Assembly: GCF_026914185.1 (NCBI RefSeq)
Contig: NC_070568.1
Coordinates: 5,721,001 to 5,785,000 of the forward strand
Reading direction: 5' to 3'
DNA from: Puccinia triticina
Taxonomy: Eukaryota > Basidiomycota > Pucciniomycetes > Pucciniales > Pucciniaceae
DNA: 64,000 bases
Shown: positions 35,159 to 45,321 of the stretch, piece by piece
Numbering within the stretch: position 1 is the stretch's first letter
Layout: every line of letters begins with the position of its first letter
The notes under the pieces: model-generated
Database searches by the model: none
What the model saw: the letters and a program-made list of their open reading frames with translations, nothing else
Told to the model about the DNA's origin: nothing
Translations under genes and position numbers: made by a program

Positions 35159-36281
35159 ATGGTTAACTTTTTCGCCATCGCTTTTGTCGCAAGCGCTTTA
35201 TGTGAGTAACACAGCGTTAACCAAATCTTACAGCTCCTGGCAAACTCGCTGACTCGTCCAACACAACATTCCTAGCTATGACCAACGTGGATAGCAGGAG
35301 ACCAATTGGTACCGAAAGAAACCTGGGGGCCAGCAAGGTTGAATCTGTCTACAAGTAAGCAGCGCATGAATTTGACGGGACGATTCTCTGGAGATCACTA
35401 ACCTTTTTTCACATCCGTTGCAGGCCTCTGCAGATCACCAAAGGACAAATTCTAGACAAGAGGTATTTGAGCGAGATGCTCGAAAGCGGAAACTCAACTG
35501 ACTACACACCAACTCCAGTGATTCCACATAAAACCTCCGACACACCGGAGAAGGCTTCTGAAAAACTTAAACGACGTACCTTCGGATTGTTTTCTTTCAA
35601 ACAAATCAGAGTGCATGCCTATCTTGTGCAATGTCTTAATGGAATCTTGCCCCATGTCCAAATAATCCGAAGCCTCTGTGCCCGAGAATTCAATGGCGAT
35701 GCTGAAAGACTAGGTTGGAGTTTGGTAGGAGAACTGCGCGTAATCCTTGATATATTGAATGGCTGTCTGGATCAAATCAAAAATTGTGGAACGGCACCAG
35801 CCCCAAGTGGTGCTCCAGGTGGAAGAACGCCTTCAATTGTAAGCGCTATACATCTCTCGGTGAATTTACGGATTCTTACTGATGATCCTTGTACCTCCTA
35901 ACAGCGAGATATCTGCCAGATATTGTTCAAAATTATGTGCGAAATCAGAGATTGTTGCATGGTCATTGGTGCGCTTTGTACAAAATACCAAATCGTCCGC
36001 CAGATTTGTCATGGTAAGCAAAAACCATTGAGTGCAGCATCAAGGTCAATTTATTAATTAAAATTTTATTTTCGAACACAGACACATTGACCCAAATCAC
36101 GGGCTGTTTGTCAAGCATCACAATCAGCTTAGGCGCGCAGGTCGGTAATGTGTTCAGTGGCTTAGGACAACTTTTCGCTACCGTGCCTCACTTCTTTGTC
36201 GGCGTACAATTTGGCTTCCACGCCATCCCCGGAATACTAGGAAACGGCAACGGCTACTTTTCCTTCAACGCGTTTTTGTAG
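35159..36281 (+). CDS. Secreted cysteine-containing protein, paralogue B (candidate effector)
   Basis: Exons 35159-35201, 35276-35354, 35424-35838, 35905-36013 and 36082-36281 give 281 aa with the same exon phases as paralogue A. The N-terminus MVNFFAIAFVASALSM resembles a signal peptide, and one LDKR site precedes the conserved core. Core motifs are FSFKQIRVHAYL, RSLCAREF, LRVILDILNGCLDQIKNCG, RDICQILFKIMCEIRDCC, GALCTKY and the C-terminal GVQFGFHAIPGILGNGNGYF. A and B are tandem and about 0.9 kb apart, a local duplication. Between signal and core the two diverge strongly, while splice positions and cysteines are kept. No known domain was recognised. Confidence 0.75.
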
Positions 36282-37044
36282 ATTTAAAATGTAGATACAT
36301 ATCATCACTTCACACCAGCAATCGAGGACAATTATCTTATTACATTTTGGGTCTTTTGTTCATATGTAATTTATCGAACCTATCACTATTTGTACAACCC
36401 TTCTTGTTTTATTATCATCACTATCACTCTTTGTATATCTTGTTTTATCAGAAATTTATACACTCTCTCAAACTAAATCGCGTAGCATTGTGTGAATTTC
36501 ACGTCAAAAACAAAACACATTCGGGCCCCGGTCGAACCCTGGGCACGGTTCCATTCCAATGTGTATCTATAGCAGGTGCAGAAAAGGCGCAAGCCTGTGG
36601 CGGCGGAATCAACCAAGTTCCTCCTTCTCCGAAAGCAGACAGGAGAGGAGGGTTGGGACTCAGAACCCCATCCCAACCCAAAAATATCCGAAGCTCCCTA
36701 AGTATTCCTCATTAACCTATGAAATGCGACATCTCACATTTGTGCACTCTGCCTTTCATTTTTGCCCCCTCGTTTTTTCTTCTCTCAATTCCAAACCCCT
36801 CACATTCTCGAGCAATGCCCGCAACTTTTTTTCATTACTAGATCTTATTTAGTTGGGTTTTTCCTCAGCTGCTTTGTGTTTATAATCAGGTTCGTGGGAG
36901 GCAATGCCATAGGCCAAAATTATCTATAAAAAATATTCTCAACACTTTTTCTCGGTGCTTTAGATATCTGCTATATTACAAACAAGTCCGTGGTCATCAT
37001 ATCCACTTGTACTCAGAATCACACCTTCCCTAAAATTACCAGGA
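36282..37044. other. Intergenic between convergent secreted-protein genes
   Basis: No gene was recognised. Minus-strand sequence around 36525-36540 contains GGTTCGACC, similar to a Pol III B box, but no cloverleaf or A box can be drawn. Confidence 0.4.
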
Positions 37045-38072
37045 TTATTTCAAAATTCTTATGATTGAATCAAGACCGAATTGATGTAAGCCAAAGAAAG
37101 ACAGGGGGTTTCCGCCGAATAGACCTGTCACGGTCACGAGCAATCCACCGATGTGAGCACCTGAAACCGACAAGCAACTCGAAGCCGTCGAGGATATCTG
37201 AACCAAACAACCTAAGCAAAAAAAAACACGAGCCAGTCAGAAAATTCAGCACAAAGATACCATCCCCTGTGGATTCGGCTTACCGCTGCAGGTGGTACGG
37301 ATAATTTCGTAACGAGAGCAGACTCTATTCATCTCACTAAAGCAAATCTTGAGCTGAACCATGAGCTGAAAGACCATCTGCCCCAAGTCGTGCTAGGCGG
37401 AGAAAAGAGAGTGAAATAAGTATGCGAAACTCTTGGAAGATTCGAATTTCAAGTGAATTCAACTCACCACTGATAGTGGATTTTCAGGGACGCCGGGACG
37501 ACTACTTGGGATTGGAGCTGATCCGCAAGACTTGATTTTCCGCAGGCAAGTGAGACAAAGAGCCAGCACGGCCTGAAGCTCTACTAATAAGTCCCAAGAG
37601 ATCTTTTTGGCGCTTTCTTGTGTAATTTTTCCCGAACAAATGCCTTTGATCCTCTGAACATGAGCCCGCACGCCTCCATGACACTCTTGGAAATAAGTGA
37701 ATAACTTCTTCCTGAGAGCCGAATTGGATCGAGAGCTTTGTTTGGAATTAGATTGGGGCTGGGGTGCGGCTGGAGCCGTTGAGGTAGCACTTGATCCGAA
37801 TGAAACGGTTGGAGATCCTAGTATAGGTAAATTTATTTGTCTTGCCTTCTTGATAGATGCCTGGCGATAACTGCAAAGATTCGAAAGATACTGTTCAAAT
37901 ATTTATTCCTCTCTAGGAAATTATACATATCAATCAAAAAGTGCAGCACTTACGGGAAGATTCGTGGAGATGCAGGAGACCTGCGTAGAAAGGTTCGGGC
38001 CTGGTCGCTGATCCCCAGGGTATTCACAAAAGCCAGGAAGCCTGCGAAAACGAGTAAATGATAAAAGTTCAT
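37045..38072 (-). CDS. Secreted cysteine-containing protein, divergent paralogue C
   Basis: Four exons on the minus strand (38072-37954, 37870-37468, 37392-37284, 37211-37045) give 265 aa. MNFYHLLVFAGFLAFVNTLG is a typical signal peptide. Relationship to A and B is shown by the pattern LVELQAVLALCLTCLRKIKSCGSAPIPS aligned to LVNELRVILDILNGCL...CG.AP.PSG, and by an exon of exactly 109 nt with the same phases (HDLGQMVFQLMV...CSRYEIIRTTCS). The C-terminal exon (SSCLSVSGAHIGGLLVTVTG) is Gly-rich as in A and B but otherwise diverged. Intron 1 acceptor TTTGCAG at 37871 was chosen because it keeps the frame open. Function unknown. Confidence 0.65.
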
Positions 38073-39168
38073 TTTAAGATACAAATGTCGAATGGTCTAA
38101 ATGTTGTACAGCTATGTGGCAGTAGGAGAAAGAAGGAAGGTGCATGCAATGCGGAATAATGCTCATATCATATAGTCGACTTTTAAGACAACCAAGAGCG
38201 GTGACACATGGTCAAAATGAAAAACAGATTGCGGGCAGTGATACCGTCCCTAAGATCAGCGGGTTTGAACCTTTTGGAAGGCACGGGCAAATTGTGCGTT
38301 ATCTCTGGTTACCAGAGGAAATCATTTTCGTCTAGTTTTTTCAATGCGTCATATTTTACAGCGTCACTATGCCTGTAGAGATCAGCGATCAGCTTTGAGA
38401 TTCCTCAACGTCAACGCTTACTGGTTATTTGATGTACCGAGAAAACAGATAAGACGAAGGGTCTCTTTTTAGTGTACTTGTGATGGGGACACTGGCTCCT
38501 CGAAGAGTCTGCTCATGGATCATGCGACACATTACAAGGGCAAACGATGTGAGGAAATCCGGACGACGAGCCACAGCTTTTGATTCGTCAAACGAAAGAA
38601 TAAAATCCCCCTTCCGAACAAAAAGGACTACATAGTAAACAGTTTACCCCCTTGGGCATGGATTTCAGGTAGTGTGGTACATTTGCTGGTGTGAGACCAA
38701 ATACAACTTTGTCCTGGACCCCAGAGGCCAGTGCACACTTGTTTCCAGCTTTGAAGGCCAAGTGGGCATGAATATGTGGCTAACTTGAAGAAGGGAGGGA
38801 ATTAGTCACAAAGCTTTCATAGCAGGAATTGGCAATTCTCTCTTCTACTGCAGTCGTGACTTTCGATGTCGGCTCGATGCAATTCCGTGTGTCGACGTCC
38901 CAGCTCCCCTCCCTGGTCGCGAAGACCAGGACCGAGCACCAGTAGCTGACAGGCCTGTGACATGGTATGTGCAATCGAATATTCCATTTCGGGTCAACCC
39001 ACTTTTGATGTTGGCCTCCACCGATCACAATCGACAACAAAACTTTCGAACAATACCATCTTGATAGGCTGGCCGTCGATCAAAGACTTGTACAACTAAT
39101 CAACTCACTGAAAACTGACGACTTGGTTTGGTACCTAGTACCCAAAGCACATCTGCCCATCCTTCGTC
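38073..39168. other. Intergenic between secreted-protein gene C and CCT3
   Basis: No gene was recognised. Short open frames at 38780-39040 (minus) and 38144-38335 show no family motifs. The CCT3 promoter must lie here because the two genes are divergent. Confidence 0.4.
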
Positions 39169-41461
39169 ATGTCTGCCCCAGTCATGGTCATGAGTATGTT
39201 TCAAATTTACTACGCTTTTCGGAATCGCACCTCACGCTGACCTTGACCTGTCCAACTCTCTCCAGATGCGGCTGCCCCGCAACGCCAGACTGGTCGAAAG
39301 GCCCAAATCTCCAACATCACCGCTGCTAAGACTGTCGCTGACGTGATCAGGACATGTTTAGGCCCCAAGGCCATGTTAAAGATGGTACGCCCAACTTGGC
39401 TCCCAAGATAGACTCTCCCCCTTTGTAATCTTCCTGATGGCATTGCAAATCTGACACTCCCATCAACTTATTGTTATGCAGATCTTGGACCCCATGGGCG
39501 GTATCCTGTCAGTTTATTTGTCTTGGAAACGATGGTCATCATCATCATCATTCCTTCCAAGCTAACTTCTGAAACCATACAGGTTAACCAACGACGGGAA
39601 CGCCATTCTCCGGGAAATCGAAGTGGCCCACCCTGCTGCTAAGTCCATGATCGAACTAAGTAGGACGCAAGATGAAGTAAGCTCAAGTCCGAGGGACTAA
39701 GTCTGTAACTATTGATATTGGACCGGAAAATCGTGCTGAAAAAGATACTCCTCAGGAATGCGGTGATGGTACAACATCAATCATCATTCTCGCTGGAGAA
39801 ATTCTTGCTTCTGCTCTTCCCCATCTGGAACGTAATATCCATCCCGTCGTCATCATACGCGCTTTCAAACGGGCCCTCGCCGAGGCTCTAAGCATTATCG
39901 ATCGAATATGTATCACCGTCGACGTCACGAATGACGCCGAGATGTTGAAGCTCATCAAGACTTCGATAGGTACAAAGTTTAGCAGCCGATGGAGCCCCAT
40001 GATGTGCAAGTTAGCCTTACAGGCAGTCCGAGTGGTCAGTACCGAAGAAAATGGCCGCAAAGAGGTGGATATCAAACGATACGCTCGAGTGGAGAAGATT
40101 CCGGGTGGTGCAATTGAAGACAGTCGTGTATTGGATGGTGTAATGTTGAACAAAGATATCACTCACCCAAAGATGAGGAGACGAATCGAAAATCCTCGAA
40201 TCATTCTTCTCGATTGCCCTCTTGAGTACAAGAAGGGTGAAAGTCAGACGAACATTGAGCTTGCCAAGGAAGGACAGTACGAGCGCTTCCTGGAGATTGA
40301 AGAAGAGCAAATCAAGGCTAGTTGTGAAAAGATAATTCAATTCAAGCCTGATCTTGTATTCTGCGAGAAGGGTGTTTCAGGTACGCCCTTTTCTTACGTT
40401 TAATCAAAGAACCGGTCCGGCTTAGGCAATGGAAGAATTGAAATATTTTCTTTTGATTCAGATCTTGCTCAACATTTCTTCTTGAAAGCCAATGTTTCCG
40501 CCATACGAAGAGTTCGAAAGTCTGACAATAACCGAATTGCCCGAGCGACTGGAGCTACGATTGTGAATCGAGTCGAGGATCTCAGGGAAAGTGATGTTGG
40601 GACACAATGTGGTCTATTTCACGTTGAAAAGATTGCCGATGAGTCAGTCCAATTCTTCTGGTCTTGAACTAAATCGAAATTCTGAAAGGCGGATTGATTG
40701 GTTTTGAATTTTTGCAGCTATTTCACGTTTCTCACCGGGTGTCAAGACCCGAAAGCCTGTACAATCATGCTACGTGGTCCTTCCAAAGATGTCATTAACG
40801 AAATTGACCGGAATCTGGCCGATGCGATGGCGGTTGCTCGGAACGTCGTCTTTGACCCGCGGCTTGCACCGGGTGGTGGGGCTACTGAGATGGCAATCTC
40901 AGTCGGACTAGCTGCGAAGTCAAAGACTATCGAAGGAGTCGAAGGATGGCCTTTCAAGACTGTAGGGGAAGCTATGGAGGTTATCCCAAGAACATTGATT
41001 CAAAACTGTGGCGGAAATACTATTCGAACTTTGACTGAGCTTAGAGTACGTTCTTGTTCGATATTTAATAGTTTAATAAATCTTTTATAGCCCATAATTG
41101 AAAACTGATTAACCACTACTCCACAACAGGCCAAGCACGCCAATGGCGAGCACGAATATGGAGTGGATGGCGATACCGGCAAAATCACAGACATGAAAAC
41201 AATTGGATTATACGAATCAGCAGCTGTGAAAGTCCAAATCATGAAAACCGCCGTCGAATCTGCATGCTTGTTACTCCGAGTTGATGATATTGTATCTGCC
41301 AAGTAAGACCGACCGGATTTACATCTATCCAACCAGGAAAAATCAAATCACTGATTTTGCCGCTTTTACTTTGGTTTCGAAGACGTCCCCGAAGGCAGGA
41401 TGGCGGTGGCGCGCCCCAGACGATGGCCGCAGGCGACGGTGGTGATGGGCCAGAACAATAA
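39169..41461 (+). CDS. CCT3: T-complex protein 1 subunit gamma (cytosolic chaperonin CCT3)
   Basis: This is one of eight subunits of the TRiC/CCT ring that folds actin, tubulin and other cytosolic proteins using ATP. Nine exons (39169-39193, 39266-39384, 39482-39507, 39583-39676, 39756-40380, 40462-40642, 40718-41045, 41130-41302, 41383-41461) sum to 549 aa, the usual CCT3 length. Visible motifs are AAKTVADVIRTCLGPKAMLKM, ILDPMGGILLTNDGNAILREI (LTNDG, ATP site), GDGTTS (91-96), the gamma-subunit substrate-domain stretch KIPGGAIEDSRVLDGVMLNKD, DPKACTIMLRGPSKD, and FDPRLAPGGGATEM. The tail is Gly-rich (QDGGGAPQTMAAGDGGDG). The short first exon encodes MSAPVMVM, chosen as the only start that splices in frame. 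All core motifs are intact. Confidence 0.96.
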
Positions 41462-42011
41462 GACAACTCGTCTCTGACATCAAGAAGTCCATACTTTGTC
41501 AACAGTTATGACTAGGCTAAATCTTGTAGAACTTTTGGCCCACGCGGATCGTCTCGATTTATCACTGTTGGAATAAGTAGACACGGTGATTTCCATTTTA
41601 CCCTACAATACCTTCAATTGTCTTAATCCAAGTCTGACGTGCCACAGTCGAGTAGCTATCTATCATAAATACATATGCTTACAATAAGAGCCAAGAATAG
41701 CAATTTGCAAAGCTGAAGTATCAACACCTAACGTCAGCATGCAGAATAGAGGGCAATGATGTGAAGTCAGCGGATGCGAACATTTTGGCCGTTCACTTGA
41801 CAACATGATGTTTTGAGGAGTACGAAATCAAGACTCATTTGTCAGAATAGCCTTGCAAAGAGCTCTGCTTGGTTCTAACAGCTTCCATACCAAGTGTCTC
41901 GGATCAATTGCAAGTCCAAGCTGAAATAATCCCATCTCTGCAAGCTTGACTGGTTGGTGACAAGAAGAATGGATGCTCTTTTTTGATGTAAAGAATAAGA
42001 AACTGCACAAA
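41462..42011. other. CCT3 3' flank, no gene seen
   Basis: The 3' UTR of CCT3 presumably ends within the first 200-300 bp. Nothing else was recognised. Confidence 0.4.
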
Positions 42012-42114
42012 TATTAAGTACAGTTAATTTAACAGTAGCTACTGTTAAATTAACTGTACTTAATACTACAACTCTTTGATATAAGGCTATAGCCTTATAT
42101 CAAAGAGTTGTAGT
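42012..42114. repeat. Two abutting perfect palindromes (54 bp and 50 bp)
   Basis: 42012-42065 is a perfect inverted repeat centred at 42038/42039 (TATTAAGTACAG outward to CTGTACTTAATA). 42065-42114 is a second one centred at 42089/42090 (ACTACAACTCTTTG outward to CAAAGAGTTGTAGT). They share one base and have no loop. Such spacerless palindromes extrude as cruciforms and are usually unstable, so they may be recent. Each could be a tiny foldback element. Confidence 0.9.
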
Positions 42115-42122
42115 CAAACATC

Positions 42123-42662
42123 CAAAAGCAGGAACTTGCAAAAGAAAAAAACCTACATTTATGGTTTTCAAAGTTGAAGTTCATGCATGTATAAATGCAT
42201 AAATCATAAATTCATAAAACTTTGTTTGCAGGGGATCTCACCAATCTGCCTTTCCCAGCCAAAGAATGTTTATGAATTTGTGATTATGCATGCATGAATT
42301 CCAACTTTGAAAACCATAATTAAATTTGGAACACTGACATGGCCATCTTTATGAGGGGATGATGCAGGCCATAATATTAGGACGGTTCACATAGGGATTT
42401 TCAAACCTGCTGATGTTATAAATCAGCAAGCCTTCCCAGCCAAATTGGCTGGGACCATGGGATAAACTTTATTTTGGTCTTGCTAATTTTGGCCCTACGT
42501 GAACCAACCTATTAGGTGAAGACACAATCAAGGTATTGTTGATTTGTGAGGTGCAGGATGTAAACAGGGTGATATACACCAAAGTGATTTCCTGCTCCCA
42601 CCTGTCAAAGCTGTCATCCTCTCCTAATGGCAGCGGGGCTGCACATACCACCCACACCCCTC
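42123..42662. repeat. Palindromic repeat block, CATAAATCATAAATTCATAAA family
   Basis: TTTTCAAAGTTGAAGTTCATGCATG (about 42162) is inverted as CATGCATGAATTCCAACTTTGAAAA near 42288-42313. Further copies of CATGCATG / AACTTTGAA occur at 44240-44720 and 61150-61380. A hairpin CTTCCCAGCCAAATTGGCTGGGA lies at about 42432-42454. No gene was seen. Confidence 0.55.
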
Positions 42663-42670
42663 TATAAAAA

Positions 42671-44019
42671 GGGGGTTGAGAAATTGACTCCCATAAATTA
42701 AAAAATTGACTCCCAAATGCAGTTTACATTGTGCAGACCGGGTTGCGACGTCTCCCCCAAGTCCTCATGACTGAATTTTGACCCAGGGTGGTTTTGGCAG
42801 TCGGAATTGTAATTTCGCAATCCCAAACAGGAGTTGGGGTTTAATTTTACCAAAATCCCCAAAAAATAAAGAAATATTCATATCTACTCACTGGAGCACC
42901 CAAACACTCCCAAATTTTTAGAGCCATCTAGATACACTATCTAGACAATATTTTGAGATTTACAGCAGTAGAAACACTCAGGAAGGCCTTGCCAAACAGG
43001 GGGTTCATTTGGCGGATTTCCTACTAAGGAAATCCCGTGAAACCTTATCTAAGGTGCTCCAAATGGCCCCAAATTTTTTCTGCAATAAAAATAGACTCTT
43101 TAAAACATATGTTGAGCTTCACGGCATTAGCAAAGCTCAGGGACACCTTGTGTAGCCAGGGGCTGATTTGGCGGATTTCCTACAAAGGCAATCTGCCAAA
43201 TCCTTAGCTACACTGCTCCAAACACCCCCAAATTTTTTCTACCATATAAATACACTCTCCAGAGAATATGTTGAGCCCCAAGGGGGTATTACACATCAGG
43301 AACACCTTCTATAAAGCAATTTGGATAAGGATTTGGTGCAGTTCCTTAGTAGGAAATCAAATTAGCCCCCCACTTATAGAAGGCATTCCTGATGTTTAAT
43401 ACCTGCTTGGGGCTCAATTTATTCTCTATAGAGTGTATTCACATCATAGAAAAAATCTGGGGGTGTTTGGAGCACCGTAGCTAAGGATTCAGCAGATTGC
43501 CTTTGTAGGAAATCCGCCAAATCAGCCCCCGGCTATACAAGGTGTCCCTGAGGTGTGCTAATACCGTGAAGATCAACATATGTTTTAAAGAGTCTATTTT
43601 TATTTCAGAAAAAATTTGGGGCCATTTGGAGCACCTTAGATAAGGTTTTGCGGGATTTCCTTAGTAGGAAATCCGCCAAATTAACCCCCCTGTTCCGCAA
43701 GGCCTTCCTGAGTGTTTCTACTGCTGTAAATCTCAAAATATTGTCTAGACAGTGTATCTAGATGGCTGTAAAAATTTGGGAGTGTTTGGGTGCTCCAGTG
43801 AGGAGACATGAATATTTCTTTATTTTTTGGGGTTTTTGGTAAAATTAAAATCCCAACTCCCATTTGGGATTGCAAAATTACAATTCCGACTGCCAAAACC
43901 ACCCCGGGTCAAACTTCGGTCATGAGGAACCAGGGGAGATGTCGCAACCCGGTCCGCGCAACATAAACTGCATTTGGGAGTCAATTTTTTAACTTATGGG
44001 AGTCAATTTCTCAACCCCC
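42671..44019. mobile_element. Hairpin (foldback) transposon, 1349 bp, 8-bp TSD TATAAAAA
   Basis: The ends are GGGGGTTGAGAAATTGACTC (from 42671) and its reverse complement (to 44019). TATAAAAA flanks both ends (42663-42670, 44020-44027). The two halves are inverted copies of each other almost throughout: left arm about 42671-43310, right arm about 43370-44019, separated by a loop of about 60 bp near 43311-43370. Landmarks in both arms include GCAGACCGGGTTGCGAC / GTCGCAACCCGGTCCGCG and GGCGGATTTCCTAC / AGGAAATCCGCC. An 8-bp target duplication fits hAT or related families (established knowledge). No transposase is encoded. Confidence 0.85.
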
Positions 44020-44027
44020 TATAAAAA

Positions 44028-45321
44028 TTGGTACAACTACAAGGGACTTTTGTCAAGTGGAGAAATCCTTCTTGGACAAAGTGTTTACCTTCTTGCCAAT
44101 GCCTTGGCTGGATTTTGTAACCTGTTGCTGGTAAGGAGGATTCCTCTTGGAAGCCTCCTTGGCTGGGAGTGGGAGTGGGTGAGTTGGTTCATGCATCCAT
44201 CAATCATAAAATCATAATTTTTTTTCAGTGGGATTACATAGTAGGGGGATTCAAAGTTGGCCATGCACAACTTGCATGCACTTTTTCAAGTTGGTGTTCA
44301 AGGCTTTTATTGAACACCAAATTTCAAAAAAAAAAAAAAAAAAAAATCAAGCAGGCTTAAAGAGTGTAGTACAGTGTGGCTTGCATGCACTTTTGCAACT
44401 CGGTATTCAAGAATGAACTTGAACACCAACTTGCAAAAGTGCATGCAAGTTGCATCTGGCCAACTTTGAAACCCCCTAGTGATACTTGAGAGATCCCCTG
44501 CAACAAAGGTTTTATGATTTTATGATTTATGCATACATAAACCAACTTTGAACACCTGAAATCAGGGTGTTCAAACAGTGTTTGTACTTTCTTTTGCAGG
44601 AGTTTTCTGCTTTATGATTTCATGTGGCAAACATCCTCAAACACCCATTTGCAAACATGCATGTATAGAAGTTGCATCCTGCCAACTTTGAAATCCCCTT
44701 CTAGTGATGCTGGACCAGTCTACACATACATAGATATTTACCCGCTTTTTCATTCTTTTTTTCTTTAGATATTTTCAGATAACATATAAGAGACCAACAA
44801 AAACAAAACAAAAATCCAACTGAGTAAAAATATTTAAGAATAGGAGGAGAGAATGTAAAAAAAAGAAAGTTTTGGACTTCTTTAGGGTAAGCAAAGCAGG
44901 ATTTTTGAGAGACATGTAGACCAGAAAGTACAAAAAGAAAAACAATGATCTAAGGAACCATGATCTCTTCCATTCTATTATAAAAAAATATGTACTGCAT
45001 ATATGTTTTTGTGGTTGGTGTTCATGTGCGTATATATATACATGAGTGTGTTTTTTCTCTTTCTTTTTTTCAAAGGAAAAAAGTAATTGAAACAAAGAGA
45101 ACAGGAGGGAGGTCGAGATGTTTACATGAAATGTCTCCCACCGACACAGAGCACGAACAGCAACACCGACGAACAACGCAAAACAAACAAACAAAAAAGG
45201 GAGGAACTGGTAGAGTCAAAAACGGGAAGAAGCGAAGCGCAAGATATCTCGAGAAGAAAGGGACAAAGAGAGACAGAGGAGAGAGATGGGGGGGAGAGAG
45301 GAAGGAAGCGGTACGATGATA
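44028..45321. repeat. Inverted AT-rich repeats, then 3' flank of the nucleotidyltransferase gene
   Basis: GGGGGATTCAAAGTTGGCCATGC with AACTTGCATGCAC at 44244-44282 is inverted as GTGCATGCAAGTTGC...CAACTTTGAAACCCCC at 44430-44478, giving a roughly 235-bp hairpin with a poly-A run (about 44327-44346) in its loop. 44740-45300 is T/A- then GA-rich and probably contains the 3' UTR of the minus-strand gene ending at 45322. No gene was recognised. Confidence 0.5.

Noticed and set aside
36520..36600. Possible tRNA or tRNA-derived SINE on the minus strand (GGTTCGACC)
   Set aside because: The bases around the putative T loop do not pair and no A box or anticodon stem can be drawn.
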